Positions 8,306 to 18,321 of a stretch of DNA of 35,064 bases are shown piece after piece. The position numbers and the translations under genes are program-made. Below the pieces are notes generated by a model, which worked only from the letters and a program-made list of their open reading frames with translations, was not told where the DNA came from and made no database searches. Numbering within the stretch: position 1 is the stretch's first letter; each line of letters begins with the position of its first letter. This DNA comes from a bacterium (lineage in GTDB: Bacteria > T1Sed10-126): NCBI GenBank assembly GCA_003554945.1, contig PWHN01000033.1, positions 1 through 35,064 on the forward strand, read 5' to 3'.

Positions 8306-9433
8306 ATGGCTTTTGTTCAGGAGTTTAAACGAGCCGAATTATCGGGCGGAGCCCGGGAACCCGTGCATCGGGATCCCTGTCTGCACATCCGCCGTGAAGT
8401 CAAGGGAGCGCTCAAGGGCTGGTCTCCATTTTATCAGCCGCTGCCTTCGCCCCGGCTGGTGCTTGCTCCCTACATAGGGTGTGTTTCTCGCTGTCAGTTC
8501 TGTTTTTTACGCAGTTTTCCTGGTTTGCACCGGCTGGGAACTGAAGAAATGATTATCACCGTATATTCCAACTATCCCGAGCATTTTCGAGCGCGCTTGA
8601 GTAATCTCTGTCTGGTGCCTCCGGTTGTTCTATCTCCTTTTACCGACCCCTTTCAGCCAATAAACGATCGCTATGGTCTGGCCGAAAAATTGACTCAGAT
8701 ATGTGTTCTCAACAACCTGCCGCTTGAGATTTTGACCCGTTACCATGTTCCGGACGAAGTTCTGGCGATGATGGAGTATCTTCCGCACGCCCGGGTGCAA
8801 ATCAGCGTTGATCCATTGAACCGTGAAGGGGAAGTCCCCTACTGGTTGGAACGGTTGGATGTTCTGGAACGGGTGCGTCGGCTGGGGATTAACGGCGTTC
8901 TGCGCCTGGATCCGCTTGCACCGGGCGGGGAGCTGCTGTTTGAACGACTGGAAACGATTGTAAAAGAAGCTGCCGAACGTGACATTCCTCATCTTGTAGC
9001 CAGGTTTCTGCAGGCCCCTTCAGCGTTGCATGAACAGTATGTAATTCCTCACGAAGACTGTTATGAAGCTGTCCCAGAACGGGCCGGCTGGTGGCAGGTG
9101 CGACCTGCGGTTCGCCACCGGGTTCTCTGTGTGCTGGCCGATATCTGTGAAACTTACGGTCTCAGCATGGGAGTGCTGGGTGATTCGTCTCTGCAGGACA
9201 GATTCGGCAGTTTCGCACGCCCCTATTCCGATTACTTGCCGCTCAGTTATCGCAATTCAACGGGAGAATCTTTTCACCCCGTCGAGGGCTGTCGGGACGA
9301 TTGTCATCGCTGCTCGGAAAATTACTGCGGCATCGAAGACCTTGTAAAAAAACCCTGGCGAAGTGAACGATTCAAAGATACTTTCTGGCGTGAAAATGGT
9401 TTCCAACGTTTACAGGGTGAGTTGCTTCAGTGA
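8306..9433 (+). CDS. SplB-like radical SAM protein
   Basis: From the ATG at 8306, placed 5 bases after a GGAGG ribosome binding site, the product has 375 residues. The cluster motif C59-x3-C63-x2-C66 (GCVSRCQFCFLR) follows an RLVLAPYIGC strand, as in the COG1533 group that includes spore photoproduct lyase. PFTDPFQPIN and LEILTRYHVPDEVL also fit that group. A second Cys-rich patch near the C-terminus (CRDDCHRCSENYC) may bind another cluster or metal. An upstream in-frame GTG at 8255 lacks a good binding site. The stop overlaps the dnaG start by 4 bases, so translation is probably coupled. The group contains DNA-repair and uncharacterised enzymes; I do not claim photoproduct lyase activity. 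Confidence 0.8.
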   Translation: MAFVQEFKRAELSGGAREPVHRDPCLHIRREVKGALKGWSPFYQPLPSPRLVLAPYIGCVSRCQFCFLRSFPGLHRLGTEEMIITVYSNYPEHFRARLSNLCLVPPVVLSPFTDPFQPINDRYGLAEKLTQICVLNNLPLEILTRYHVPDEVLAMMEYLPHARVQISVDPLNREGEVPYWLERLDVLERVRRLGINGVLRLDPLAPGGELLFERLETIVKEAAERDIPHLVARFLQAPSALHEQYVIPHEDCYEAVPERAGWWQVRPAVRHRVLCVLADICETYGLSMGVLGDSSLQDRFGSFARPYSDYLPLSYRNSTGESFHPVEGCRDDCHRCSENYCGIEDLVKKPWRSERFKDTFWRENGFQRLQGELLQ

Positions 9434-11199
9434 GTGTTGAACGGGACTGGGAACAGGCCAAGGAACAGATACGTGACCGGCTGGACATATCTGAAGTTGT
9501 GCGGGACTACGTTCGGCTGGAGCAGAAAGGGAAACGTTACTGGGCGCTCTGTCCGTTTCACAACGAGGATACCCCTTCCTTCGCAGTAACTCCCGAGATG
9601 GGAATTTTTAAATGTTTCGGCTGTGGGAAAGGCGGTGACGTCTTCTCCTTCGTCATGGAGATGGAGAATTGCGAGTTTCCGGAAGCAATGCGCCAGCTTG
9701 CCGATCGTGCCGGCGTGAAACTGCCCACGAGTGGTGGTGACGAGGAGGGAAGAAGCCGTCGTCAACAGCTCTTTGAATTAAACCGGTATGCGGCTGATAA
9801 ATATCAGTACGCATTCAACTCTGATGTCGGTAAGAAGGCAAAAAAATATATGCTTGACCGGGGTTTTAGCTCCTCAACGCTGGAAGAGTTTGAAATTGGC
9901 TATGCCCCGCCGGGCTGGGACAATTTACTACGGGCTTTAAAGCGAGACGACAAGGACATGGAGAAAGCTCACCAGCTTGGGCTAATAAGCGTTAGTAATG
10001 ACAATGCTTTTGATATGTTTAGAGATCGGGTTATTTTTCCGATTCATGACCTGTCACATCGGGTTGTTGGTTTTGGTGGACGTGCTCTGGATACCTCCGA
10101 TGACACGCCAAAATATCTTAATACGCCGGAAACACCCGTTTTTTCAAAGAGTAACCTCCTTTACGGGCTCTATCAGGCACGTTCCCGAATCAGGGAAGAG
10201 GAAAGCTGTCTGGTTATGGAGGGCTATACCGATGTAATGCGCTGTCACGAGGAAGGGATTGAAAACGCTGTTGCCGCGCTTGGCACGGCCCTGACAGCCT
10301 CGCAGGTGCAGTTGCTGAAGCGTTATATTGATGACCTGATACTCGTTTACGACGGCGATGAGGCGGGCAAACAAGCGGCTCGCCGTGGGGGCGAGGTGGC
10401 CCTGGACAACGGTGTCCGCCCCCGGGTTGTTATTCTGCCCGAGGGCAGTGATCCCGCTGATATTCTTGCTGAATCTCGCGAGAGGTTTTGCGATCTGCTG
10501 GATAACGCTCGCCCGTTTTTGCACGTCTTATACGATTGGCTCTGCGAGGAAAATGATCTTCAGACGGCGGCCGGTAAAGAAAAAATACTTGCAGCTTTAC
10601 TTCCCCTGGTTGATAAACTGCCCGGACAACTGCAGCAAGAAGAGGCTATAAAGTGGCTGGCAACCCGGATGGGAGCCGATGAAGCCTTTCTTTTTCAACA
10701 GTTGTCGTCGCTGAAACGGGGACAGAATAAAAAATTGCGTCGGCGATTGCAGGAACAGAGCGGTCAGACGCTGGAAGAGATATTTTTTGTAAGCCTTGCC
10801 CGTCATCCGGAAAAGTTTGAAGACGCAATAAATAAAATTTCAAAAAAGGACTTTTCCTCTAAACGTAGTAATGTAATAGTAGGGGCGCTTTTTGAGATAA
10901 AAAATCGGGGCGAGGAGTTCTCACCTCAGAGGTGGCTGAAGTCGACACCGGCGGAGTATCACTCTTATCTTGCCGGATTGCTTAGTAATGACGAAACGGC
11001 GGAATTTGTCGCTGATATTGATCCCCTTGAAGTTGCGACAATGGTTAAAAACAAATCGTTTCGCCGCGAGCGCTCTGAACTTGCACGAGCTTTGAGCAAG
11101 CAGGACAAGGAAAGCGATCCCGGGAGCCTTGATGAGGCCAAGAAAGCGCTCCTCGAACAGACTATTGAGATGAAGCGTCAGGAAGAACAGGATAACTAA
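9430..11199 (+). CDS. dnaG: DNA primase
   Basis: DnaG makes RNA primers for replication together with the DnaB helicase. The 589-residue protein has the N-terminal CHC2 zinc-binding domain with C41, H44, C62 and C65 (CPFHNEDTPSF...IFKCFGCGKGGDVFSF). The RNA polymerase core follows with the Toprim motifs VMEGYTDVMRCHEEG and LVYDGDEAGKQAARRGG, then a helical helicase-interaction region. The start is a GTG inside the stop of the preceding gene (GTGA overlap). rpoD follows 24 bases later. The dnaG-rpoD pair is the classic macromolecular-synthesis arrangement, here led by a radical SAM gene instead of rpsU. Confidence 0.97.
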   Translation: MSVERDWEQAKEQIRDRLDISEVVRDYVRLEQKGKRYWALCPFHNEDTPSFAVTPEMGIFKCFGCGKGGDVFSFVMEMENCEFPEAMRQLADRAGVKLPTSGGDEEGRSRRQQLFELNRYAADKYQYAFNSDVGKKAKKYMLDRGFSSSTLEEFEIGYAPPGWDNLLRALKRDDKDMEKAHQLGLISVSNDNAFDMFRDRVIFPIHDLSHRVVGFGGRALDTSDDTPKYLNTPETPVFSKSNLLYGLYQARSRIREEESCLVMEGYTDVMRCHEEGIENAVAALGTALTASQVQLLKRYIDDLILVYDGDEAGKQAARRGGEVALDNGVRPRVVILPEGSDPADILAESRERFCDLLDNARPFLHVLYDWLCEENDLQTAAGKEKILAALLPLVDKLPGQLQQEEAIKWLATRMGADEAFLFQQLSSLKRGQNKKLRRRLQEQSGQTLEEIFFVSLARHPEKFEDAINKISKKDFSSKRSNVIVGALFEIKNRGEEFSPQRWLKSTPAEYHSYLAGLLSNDETAEFVADIDPLEVATMVKNKSFRRERSELARALSKQDKESDPGSLDEAKKALLEQTIEMKRQEEQDN

Positions 11200-11223
11200 C
11201 CGAAAACAGGAGGGTCGCTGCCC

Positions 11224-12972
11224 ATGCAGCTAGTAAAAGAAAAAGTTTGTGAACTCGAAGGTATGGATGAAGTTCTGGAAATTGCTGAAAATAAGGGAAA
11301 TATAACTTATTCAGAGCTCAACGAAATTTTACCCGATGAGTCCACCGAAACCGACCATGTCGACGATATAATTACTTTCCTTAGAGACCAGGGGATAGAG
11401 ATAATTTCCGATGATACCGGCTATGAATTCCCCGACGAGCTTGGACTACTGCAGCGGGATGAGGATGAAATCGAAGATGGTCTGACCGACCCGGTCCGGC
11501 TCTACCTTAAAGAAATTGGTAACCACGAGTTGCTCTCCTCCGAAGAAGAAGTTCACATTTCAAAACAGATTGAGCTCGGTAAGCGTCGGGTCATGGAGGC
11601 TGTGCTGGGAACCTCTTACGCAGCTCGCGAGTATATAAACCTGGCCAGGCGTGTACTGGATCGCGAAATAAGTTTGAAAAAACTGGTCCAGGTCAAAAAA
11701 ACTCAGCGGTTGGAGGAGGACGACGTAGAATACTGGTTTGACAAAATTGAAACGGCTCGTAACAGGATCATACAGTATCGGTCTCGGCTTGACAAAAATT
11801 ACGAACAGTTGACGGAGTCCGAGGACTCATCGTCTAAGCGTGATCTTGTTGAGAAACAGCGTCAACTCCAGAGTAAACTATACGACGCTTTTGAGGAGTT
11901 GGAAATAAACAAGGACCTGGTCTTTCGCTGGGCCGGTGACATACGGGAGACCGTGGAAGCGTTGGAAGAGTTGAAAAGCTTTGAACAAAAGGTCAAAAAG
12001 CGCTTGAATCGCAGTCCCAATCAATTGCTTGAGCTTTATAACCGTATCCGTGACGACCAGGAGGCACGCCGCAAGTGGGCCGAAGGCAGCAAGTATCGCT
12101 GGCAGAACATCAGTCGCTTTGCTCAGCGGCTTATTCGACTGGCCAAAGCGGCAGAAGAAAAACTGGAACGATTTAATCTCCACGAACGTGACCTGCGCAA
12201 GGCTTATCACAAGATTGAGCTCGCCGAAAACAAGATGCGCAAATACCATAACAAGATGGTTAGTGCTAATCTGCGGCTGGTCGTCAGCATCGCTAAACGG
12301 TATACCAATCGCGGTCTCTCTTTCCTTGATTTGATCCAGGAGGGTAATATTGGTCTGACTAAAGCTGTTGATAAGTTTGAATACCGCAAAGGCTTTAAGT
12401 TTTCCACCTACGCCACCTGGTGGATTCGCCAGGCTATTACCCGTTCGATTGCCGACCAGTCTCGGACTATTCGTGTTCCCGTCCACATGGTTGAGCAGAT
12501 CAACAAGGTTCTTCGGGTTGCTCGTGAGCTTGTCCAGGAGAACAATCGTGAGCCTCAGCCCGCTGAGATTGCCGAGGCTCTTAACTGGGACGAGGAGCGG
12601 GTCAAGAATATCCTCAAGATTTCCCAGGACCCAATTTCACTCGAAACCCCTATTGGCGATGACGGTGAGAGTAGTCTTGGTGACTTTGTTGAGGATAAAA
12701 AACTCGAGTCGCCGATGAAAAATACCTCTGATGAACTCCTCCAGGAACAGCTCGAGGAGGTTCTCAAAAGTATTGACTGGCGTGAGGAGCAGGTTATTCG
12801 TCTCCGTTTTGGCCTCGACGACGGCTACGAACGCACCCTCGAAGAGGTGGGTAACATGTTTAAAGTCACCCGCGAACGTATTCGCCAGATTGAGAACAAG
12901 GCGCTCGATAAGCTTCGCCACCCCTCGCGCAGTAAGATCTTGCATGACTTTGTCTCTGAAGAAACCGAGTGA
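11224..12972 (+). CDS. rpoD: primary RNA polymerase sigma factor (RpoD / sigma-70)
   Basis: The protein of 582 residues directs housekeeping transcription. Region 1.1 is at the N-terminus (about 1-75). Region 1.2 begins at [12 protein letters not shown] charged, coiled-coil-rich non-conserved insert spans about 150-320. Region 2 is highly conserved ([45 protein letters not shown]), region 3 begins near [15 protein letters not shown], and region 4 ends with the helix-turn-helix [20 protein letters not shown]. The ATG at 11224 is preceded by AGGAGG at 11208-11213. The two best promoters I see in the window have GATAAT as their -10 element, consistent with a normal sigma-70 specificity. The 3' end is overlapped by 29 bases by the next gene. 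Confidence 0.98.
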   Translation: MQLVKEKVCELEGMDEVLEIAENKGNITYSELNEILPDESTETDHVDDIITFLRDQGIEIISDDTGYEFPDELGLLQRDEDEIEDGLTDPVRLYLKEIGNHELLSSEEEVHISKQIELGKRRVMEAVLGTSYAAREYINLARRVLDREISLKKLVQVKKTQRLEEDDVEYWFDKIETARNRIIQYRSRLDKNYEQLTESEDSSSKRDLVEKQRQLQSKLYDAFEELEINKDLVFRWAGDIRETVEALEELKSFEQKVKKRLNRSPNQLLELYNRIRDDQEARRKWAEGSKYRWQNISRFAQRLIRLAKAAEEKLERFNLHERDLRKAYHKIELAENKMRKYHNKMVSANLRLVVSIAKRYTNRGLSFLDLIQEGNIGLTKAVDKFEYRKGFKFSTYATWWIRQAITRSIADQSRTIRVPVHMVEQINKVLRVARELVQENNREPQPAEIAEALNWDEERVKNILKISQDPISLETPIGDDGESSLGDFVEDKKLESPMKNTSDELLQEQLEEVLKSIDWREEQVIRLRFGLDDGYERTLEEVGNMFKVTRERIRQIENKALDKLRHPSRSKILHDFVSEETE

Positions 12973-15900
12973 ATCTAAAGCAGCAGACAAGTATTTACTC
13001 ACCGTATTAGTTTTATTTTGCTTCCTCTTCCCTGGTCCGCTCACGGCCGGTGAGCGCAGTGTACACTTCACCGAGGAGTGGTCTCTTAATTTTGACGAAG
13101 AGATTTTTTCCTCTCCCGCTTACGGTAACGGCCTGCTCGTATTTGGAACTGAAGCGGTCAATGAGGGCGAAGTCGTTGCTGTTGATGCTAATGATGGGGA
13201 AGTGGTCTGGAAATTTAATACCAAAGAGATGGTCCGCTCTTCACCCGCTATAGTTGGCGATAGCATCTTTATCGGCAGCGAAACTCATGGCGTCCCCGAT
13301 GACCCTACCGGCCGCGGCACCCTGCATGCTTTGAATCTTTCCGACGGTTCCCTGGCCTGGCAACAGCAGTTTGATCACCTGGGATTTGCTTCCCCTTACC
13401 CCTGGCGCGAACTCCTCTTTTATACCGCCGGTGTAGTTAAGGCGTTTGATCCTGCCGGCGGTGAAACGGTCTGGAGCTATGATCCACCCGGAGACGCTAC
13501 TTCCTCGCCGGTAGTTGCTGACGGGATTCTTTACTTTGGCACTTCGGACCCCAGTTACGTGATTGCTCTCGACGCTGAAAACGGGTCGCTGAAATGGAAG
13601 ACTCCGGTGGAATATTTTGTTGAATCCTCCCCCGCCGTTTACGAGGACGTCCTTTACATCGGCGACTGGCAGCGCACTTTTTACGCTCTCGACGCTCGCA
13701 CGGGCGAGCTTCTCTGGCAGGACAAATACGAGCATCCCGAGTCTCCCACCGGTATATTGTCCTCGCCCCTCGCCGCCTCCGGACTTGTCTTCTATGGGAA
13801 TTTCGACGGTCGTGCCGTAGCTCGCCGGGCGGATGACGGCACTAAAGTCTGGCAGCATAAGTTTGATCATCCCTGGCACAGCTCTCCTGCTCTTGCTGAA
13901 GCTGATGATCTCCTGTTCTGGCCCAATTACGGCAAACGTTACACCGCTGACCCACCCGCTTACCTGTATGCTTTTGATCCGGAGACAGGCGATGAGCTGG
14001 GTCGGGTTGAAACGAGAACAAATGTTTCCGCATCTCCACTGGTAAAAGATGGTCGTGTTTATGTTGCTACTTCTGAAGGCGGTCGCGGAGGTCAGGGGGC
14101 TCTCAAAGCATTTTCTTATCGGGTTTTGGAGAAAAAAGAGTTAGATCTGCACGGCGCGGCTGAATTTCCGGCCCGTAATTTACAGTTGACGGACGAAAAG
14201 TTGATTATCAGCGGGCCGCACGGCTTACGAGTTGCCCCCCTTGACGGCGATACCACTTACTGGCAGTTTAAACCGAAATACGGCGAAGTAAGTTATTTTG
14301 CTGCCACTGATCAGGATCTGCTTATGGGTAGCTACGATGGTCGGGTCCGGCTTTTTGATCTGGAAACCGGCGAAAAAAGGGGGTCGCAGAAACTGCTTGC
14401 CGGCCCTCTGCGGCAGGAACCGTTATTTTATGCCGACCTGATATTTTTTGTTCAAGAGCGGGGCCAGTTACTTGCCGTCCGTCGTCTGAGCGGTGAGCTG
14501 GTCTGGGAACGTGAACTCGATTATTCCCCTCGTGGTCTTGCCCGCTTTGATGACCAAGGGGTCTACGTAACCCGGGAGGGGTTGTTCTGTTATTTTGATC
14601 TCTCTACCGGGCAGGATGAGCGCTGTCTCGAAGCCTACGATGGTTACAGCGGTCTAACCGCGTACGATGATCTGCTCTACCTTCACGGCGGTAGGAAATT
14701 TTACGCAGCTGATCCGGAGACTGAAGAGTCTCCGTGGTCTTATCAGCACAACTTTGGTCTGGCGGCGGAGCCTTTAATTACAGAAGAACGCATCTATTTT
14801 AGCGACTGGGCCGGCTATGTGCACGCTCTTGATCGAAAAACGGGTGAACAGCTCTGGCGCCGGTTTATCGGTCGCGCCGCCCGCGCTCAACCGCAAATTA
14901 GAGGCAATCTTCTCTGGCTGGCAAATCTTTCAGGTGAGGTTTATGCGCTGGATAGAGCTGCCGGCGAAAAAATTTACAGCTTTACAATCGATGCTTCCCT
15001 GACTGATCTTCAACTGCTTGACGGTCGAAAAATCTTGCTCGCCGCTGTCGGCAGGGAAACCCGTGGTTACCGCTATTATCCCGGCTGGCCCGGCTACGCC
15101 GGTCGCGGAAGCGAGCAACTGCAGCGCTCCTCTTCTCCCGGACGACCTGAAGACAGTCTCGCTGTACTGCAGCCGGATACGGTCGCTTTTGCGCCACTTG
15201 CCTCGGGGCGTCATCTCTTTATTTTTGACGGGACAGATATTCTTGCCTACCGGGTGCTGAAACGTCCGGCGGAGACTACGTTTTTTCTCGGTAACCGCCG
15301 CCGAACCGGCAATTTTGCCGCTCCTAGTTCCGGTTGGAGGTTGGAGAAAATGTGGCGGCGTGATCCTGGCGAAAAACCCGTGCGCCAGCCGCTCCTGACA
15401 CCGGAGTTACTTATTGTGGGAACACCCGATGCGCTTATTGCTTACTGCCGGACCGGCGGCCGGGAGGTCTGGCGCTGGCGTCCTAATTATGACCTTAGTG
15501 ATTATATCCTCTCGCCACAGCAGGAGTTGATTTACGTGACCCTTGCCAGTGGAGAAATAGGGGAGGTCAGTTTTGACTTCGGATTTCAGACGCTGCTCTA
15601 TTCGGGCACCAGGAAAAATCCACAGTTTTATTCGACCGATGAATTTTTAATTGCTGTCTCCGGTCAGGGTAAAATTACCACCTGGGATATTACCGGTCGC
15701 GCGCCGTGGGCGGCCCGCCCGCGAGAATATTCTGATCGTTCGGGAGACAGCAACTCAATTAATTCGGCCAAGCCGGTCCGCCAGTCGGAGGTTGTCGATG
15801 ATGATTCGATACTGAGATACGGTCGAGGACGCCTGTTCAAATTTACCACTGCTGTAGAAAATCACCGGGTGCCGGACGCAGCCGCTGCGGCGGAAAGCTT

Positions 15901-16375
15901 TTTCTATCCTGATCTTTCGGAGTCCGGTGAGCCGCTAATTCGTGAGTTTGATCTCAGGGATGGTTCGACTCGAAACAAATTTTCTCTACCGGTGCAAGCC
16001 GAAGAATACCGGCTGGCTGTCGATGAAAAGCGTCTCTACGTATTCCTCAATCTTAAGGCCCCTCCCCGTTTTCTGGTTTATTCTCGGGACGACGGTGAAA
16101 AACTCTGGAGCGACGAGCAGCGTGATTTTCAACCCGCCGGTCTTCCTGTCCTGCACGGTGAAACACTTCTTCAGCAGGGGGTAGACCGTCATCTCCAGGC
16201 CCGGCTTTACTACCGCAAGGCATCAACCGGCGAAGTGCTCGACGATTACCTGCTGAAGGATGAGGTTCATGAGCCACTGCCCGGCTTTTCTCCCACACTT
16301 GCGCCGCCTTACCTTTATATCCCAACCGCCGATAACCACCTCCGCTCTTACGAACTAAAACCCGCTCCCAACTAA
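12944..16375 (+). CDS. large secreted PQQ-like beta-propeller repeat protein
   Basis: Starting at the ATG at 12944, inside the end of rpoD, the product has 1143 residues. A signal peptide is visible (a Lys-containing stretch, then [13 protein letters not shown], and likely cleavage after LTAG). The rest consists of repeats of about 40 residues with the PQQ/WD40-like pattern ALDxxTGxxxW, for example [57 protein letters not shown] and [16 protein letters not shown] count at least sixteen, enough for two or three propellers. No catalytic residues of a quinoprotein dehydrogenase are evident, so a binding or scaffold role outside the cytoplasm is more likely than an enzyme. The overlap with rpoD suggests it can be expressed with it. 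Confidence 0.85.
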   Translation: MTLSLKKPSESKAADKYLLTVLVLFCFLFPGPLTAGERSVHFTEEWSLNFDEEIFSSPAYGNGLLVFGTEAVNEGEVVAVDANDGEVVWKFNTKEMVRSSPAIVGDSIFIGSETHGVPDDPTGRGTLHALNLSDGSLAWQQQFDHLGFASPYPWRELLFYTAGVVKAFDPAGGETVWSYDPPGDATSSPVVADGILYFGTSDPSYVIALDAENGSLKWKTPVEYFVESSPAVYEDVLYIGDWQRTFYALDARTGELLWQDKYEHPESPTGILSSPLAASGLVFYGNFDGRAVARRADDGTKVWQHKFDHPWHSSPALAEADDLLFWPNYGKRYTADPPAYLYAFDPETGDELGRVETRTNVSASPLVKDGRVYVATSEGGRGGQGALKAFSYRVLEKKELDLHGAAEFPARNLQLTDEKLIISGPHGLRVAPLDGDTTYWQFKPKYGEVSYFAATDQDLLMGSYDGRVRLFDLETGEKRGSQKLLAGPLRQEPLFYADLIFFVQERGQLLAVRRLSGELVWERELDYSPRGLARFDDQGVYVTREGLFCYFDLSTGQDERCLEAYDGYSGLTAYDDLLYLHGGRKFYAADPETEESPWSYQHNFGLAAEPLITEERIYFSDWAGYVHALDRKTGEQLWRRFIGRAARAQPQIRGNLLWLANLSGEVYALDRAAGEKIYSFTIDASLTDLQLLDGRKILLAAVGRETRGYRYYPGWPGYAGRGSEQLQRSSSPGRPEDSLAVLQPDTVAFAPLASGRHLFIFDGTDILAYRVLKRPAETTFFLGNRRRTGNFAAPSSGWRLEKMWRRDPGEKPVRQPLLTPELLIVGTPDALIAYCRTGGREVWRWRPNYDLSDYILSPQQELIYVTLASGEIGEVSFDFGFQTLLYSGTRKNPQFYSTDEFLIAVSGQGKITTWDITGRAPWAARPREYSDRSGDSNSINSAKPVRQSEVVDDDSILRYGRGRLFKFTTAVENHRVPDAAAAAESFFYPDLSESGEPLIREFDLRDGSTRNKFSLPVQAEEYRLAVDEKRLYVFLNLKAPPRFLVYSRDDGEKLWSDEQRDFQPAGLPVLHGETLLQQGVDRHLQARLYYRKASTGEVLDDYLLKDEVHEPLPGFSPTLAPPYLYIPTADNHLRSYELKPAPN

Positions 16376-16484
16376 AATTCCACCCAAAAAATGCTTCAAC
16401 AAATATCCGTCTCAACTAAATCCACCTCACATCACTCGCTTTCTCCCCACACACCCCCCAAAAATTAACATTTATAATCCACCG
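16374..16484 (+). terminator. possible Rho-utilisation (rut) region
   Basis: Directly after the propeller stop codon the RNA-like strand has only about three G residues in 110 bases while C makes up roughly a third, including a run of six Cs. No hairpin with a U run is present after this long transcript. A C-rich, G-poor, unstructured stretch of this size is the classic character of a Rho loading site. This is a compositional argument only. Confidence 0.45.
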
Positions 16485-16513
16485 ATATAGTTAAGATAAA
16501 ACTTAACTATATC
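16484..16513. promoter_or_regulatory. inverted repeat, operator-like site 1
   Basis: GATATAGTTAAG (16484-16495) and CTTAACTATATC (16502-16513) form a perfect 12-bp inverted repeat with a 6-base spacer. It is AT-rich and is not followed by a simple T run, so it looks more like a protein binding site than a terminator. The left half recurs exactly at 16626. Confidence 0.6.
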
Positions 16514-16625
16514 AGAAAAAAATATATTTTATCAGTTTGATGAGCAATCGTCTTCATACAGAAAAGCCCACAATTAAGATATAAAAAGTGATTTTTTCAG
16601 TAATTTATCCGCTGATGAGGTAAGT

Positions 16626-16650
16626 GATATAGTTAAGTTACAACTTAATC
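16626..16650. promoter_or_regulatory. inverted repeat, operator-like site 2
   Basis: The same 12 bases GATATAGTTAAG (16626-16637) are followed, again after exactly 6 bases, by CTTAA. Only the inner 5 bp of the right half are kept compared with site 1. The site ends 14 bases before a TATAAT at 16665-16670, so a bound protein would cover the -35 position of that promoter. Its centre lies about 140 bases from site 1. Confidence 0.55.
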
Positions 16651-16824
16651 AAATTACGTTTGTTTATAATTATTAACCTTATAAAAATTTGAATTTTGTA
16701 GATTGTGGGAACTTCGTTTTATTTGTAGGGTTTGCTTCGTATAATTTGGGTAGATAAATGAGCAGTTACTAAGAATAAGCCTGTGACTTTTAGCAAGCCT
16801 AATAGCAAAGGAGCAGTGATTGTA

Positions 16825-18162
16825 ATGAGTAAAGATTTTAGCGCCTGGTTTGAGTGTGCGCGGGGGTGTGGGGTTAAATACGAATTGGACGAGATAGTTT
16901 ACGAATGTGAGGAGTGTGGAGGACTGCTTGAGGTGAGTCATGACCTTGACGCACTGTCGACGCGGTCGCCGGAAGAGTGGAAACAACTTTTTGATCAGCG
17001 GTTGGGGTCACTTGAAAAGATCAATCGGAGCGGTATCTGGGCCAAGCGTGAGTGGGTGCTACCCGGGGTGGAGGAAGAAAACATAGTAACTTTGGGCGAA
17101 GGTTGGACGCAGTTGCTGGAGCCCGCCCGATACGCCGCCGAGCTGGGGTTGAATGATCTGCACGTAAAACTCTGTGGCAACAGCCACTCCGGTTCCTTCA
17201 AGGATCTGGGGATGACCGTGCTTGTCAGCCAGGTTCAGCAAATGATTGCCGACGGCGTTGACGTGCCAGCGGTTGCCTGCGCGTCGACCGGTGATACTTC
17301 GGCCGCCCTGGCAGCCTACTGTGCCGCCGCAGGACTGCAGGCGATAGTTATACTGCCGAAAGGCAAGATTTCCCTGGCCCAGCTTATTCAGCCGATCTCC
17401 AACGACGCCCTGACCCTGGCCCTGGATACCGATTTTGACGGCTGTATGCGGATTGTAAGCCGTCTCTGCAAAGAGGAAAACATCTACCTGGCCAACTCGA
17501 TGAACTCCTTGAGGATCGAGGGCCAGAAGACAATCAGCTATGAACTGGCCCAGGAGTTTAACTGGGAGCCAATTGACAATATTGTCATACCCGGCGGCAA
17601 CCTGGGCAACGTTTCCGCCCTGGGTAAAGGTTTTCGAGAACTACGTCGGGTCGGTTTAATTGACTGGTCGCCGCGTATTATCTGTGCCCAGGCGGCTCGC
17701 GCTAATCCGCTTTACGACAGTTATCAGAATGATTTTAAAGATTTTGAACCGCGAAAAGCGAAGACGACCCAGGCTTCGGCTATCCAGATTGGTGACCCGG
17801 TAAGTATTAACAAAGCGGTCGACGTGCTGGAAGAATTTGACGGGATTGTTGAACAGGCAAGCGAAGACGAGCTGGCTAACGCAGCCGCGCGAGCGGACCG
17901 TGCCGGTCTGTTTAATTGCCCGCACACCGGTGTGGCGCTGGCGGCACTGGAGAAGCAGGTCGAGGCCGGAGTGATTGAGCCGGACGAGCGGACGGTTGTC
18001 ATTTCTACAGCCAACGGCCTGAAGTTTGCCGACTTTAAGGTCGGTTATCACCGGCGAGAACTGGATGACGTCGAGCCCCGGTATTTGAACGAGCCGGTTG
18101 ATTGTCCGGACGATTACGAGGTAGTGCGTGAGCGCATGTTTGCCGAATTAGAGAAGCGTTAG
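16825..18162 (+). CDS. thrC: threonine synthase, plant-like type
   Basis: A PLP enzyme that converts O-phosphohomoserine to threonine. The 445-residue protein has an N-terminal zinc-ribbon-like segment (C11, C15, C28, C31). The PLP lysine is K126 in HSGSFKDLGMTVLVSQV. This stretch, together with CASTGDTSAALAAYCAAAGLQ, TDFDGCM, IYLANSMNSLRIEGQKT, VIPGGNLGNV, SAIQIGDPVSI and FNCPHTGVALAALE, closely resembles the plant chloroplast threonine synthase as I remember it. The ATG at 16825 follows AAAGGAG by 11 bases; longer in-frame starts lack a site. The gene stands alone, without hom or thrB nearby, behind the operator-like region. It converges on a metallopeptidase gene. Confidence 0.93.
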   Translation: MSKDFSAWFECARGCGVKYELDEIVYECEECGGLLEVSHDLDALSTRSPEEWKQLFDQRLGSLEKINRSGIWAKREWVLPGVEEENIVTLGEGWTQLLEPARYAAELGLNDLHVKLCGNSHSGSFKDLGMTVLVSQVQQMIADGVDVPAVACASTGDTSAALAAYCAAAGLQAIVILPKGKISLAQLIQPISNDALTLALDTDFDGCMRIVSRLCKEENIYLANSMNSLRIEGQKTISYELAQEFNWEPIDNIVIPGGNLGNVSALGKGFRELRRVGLIDWSPRIICAQAARANPLYDSYQNDFKDFEPRKAKTTQASAIQIGDPVSINKAVDVLEEFDGIVEQASEDELANAAARADRAGLFNCPHTGVALAALEKQVEAGVIEPDERTVVISTANGLKFADFKVGYHRRELDDVEPRYLNEPVDCPDDYEVVRERMFAELEKR

Positions 18163-18167
18163 CCCGA

Positions 18168-18317
18168 ATAATTCACGACAACCCCACTGTCGTGAATTAT
18201 CCGTCCGCAGGACACCCCGCTCCCCAGCCCTTTACACGGAAAGAGCTGGGGGGCTGGGTGGGTTAACCCCGCCCATTTGACGAATGGGTAGCCTATGCAT
18301 AGGGTTCATGCATAGGC
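18168..18317. terminator. cluster of hairpins between convergent genes
   Basis: Four palindromes follow one another between the threonine synthase stop and the metallopeptidase stop. They are 18168-18200 (13-bp perfect stem ATAATTCACGACA, 7-base loop); 18222-18251 (CCCCAGC..CTTT with one mismatch, 6-base loop); about 18272-18288 (CCCATT/AATGGG, 5-base loop); and 18291-18317 (GCCTATGCAT/ATGCATAGGC, 7-base loop). None has a clear T run, so a role as a two-way stop or as RNA 3'-end protection is inferred from position. Confidence 0.6.
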
Positions 18318-18321
18318 CGGG

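Larger units (their letters stand above)
16376..16824. other. control region between the propeller gene and threonine synthase
   Basis: About 450 bases without a gene. The first 110 bases are strikingly G-poor and C-rich on the plus strand (see the possible Rho site). Then the DNA turns AT-rich and carries two related inverted repeats (16484-16513 and 16626-16650), a TATAAT at 16665-16670 just after the second, and another TATAAT at 16740-16745. AAAGGAG at 16807-16813 is the likely ribosome binding site of threonine synthase. Confidence 0.6.

Noticed and set aside
11878-12486. Open frame of 202 codons on the minus strand inside rpoD
   Set aside because: It is antisense to the conserved sigma regions and reflects their codon pattern.
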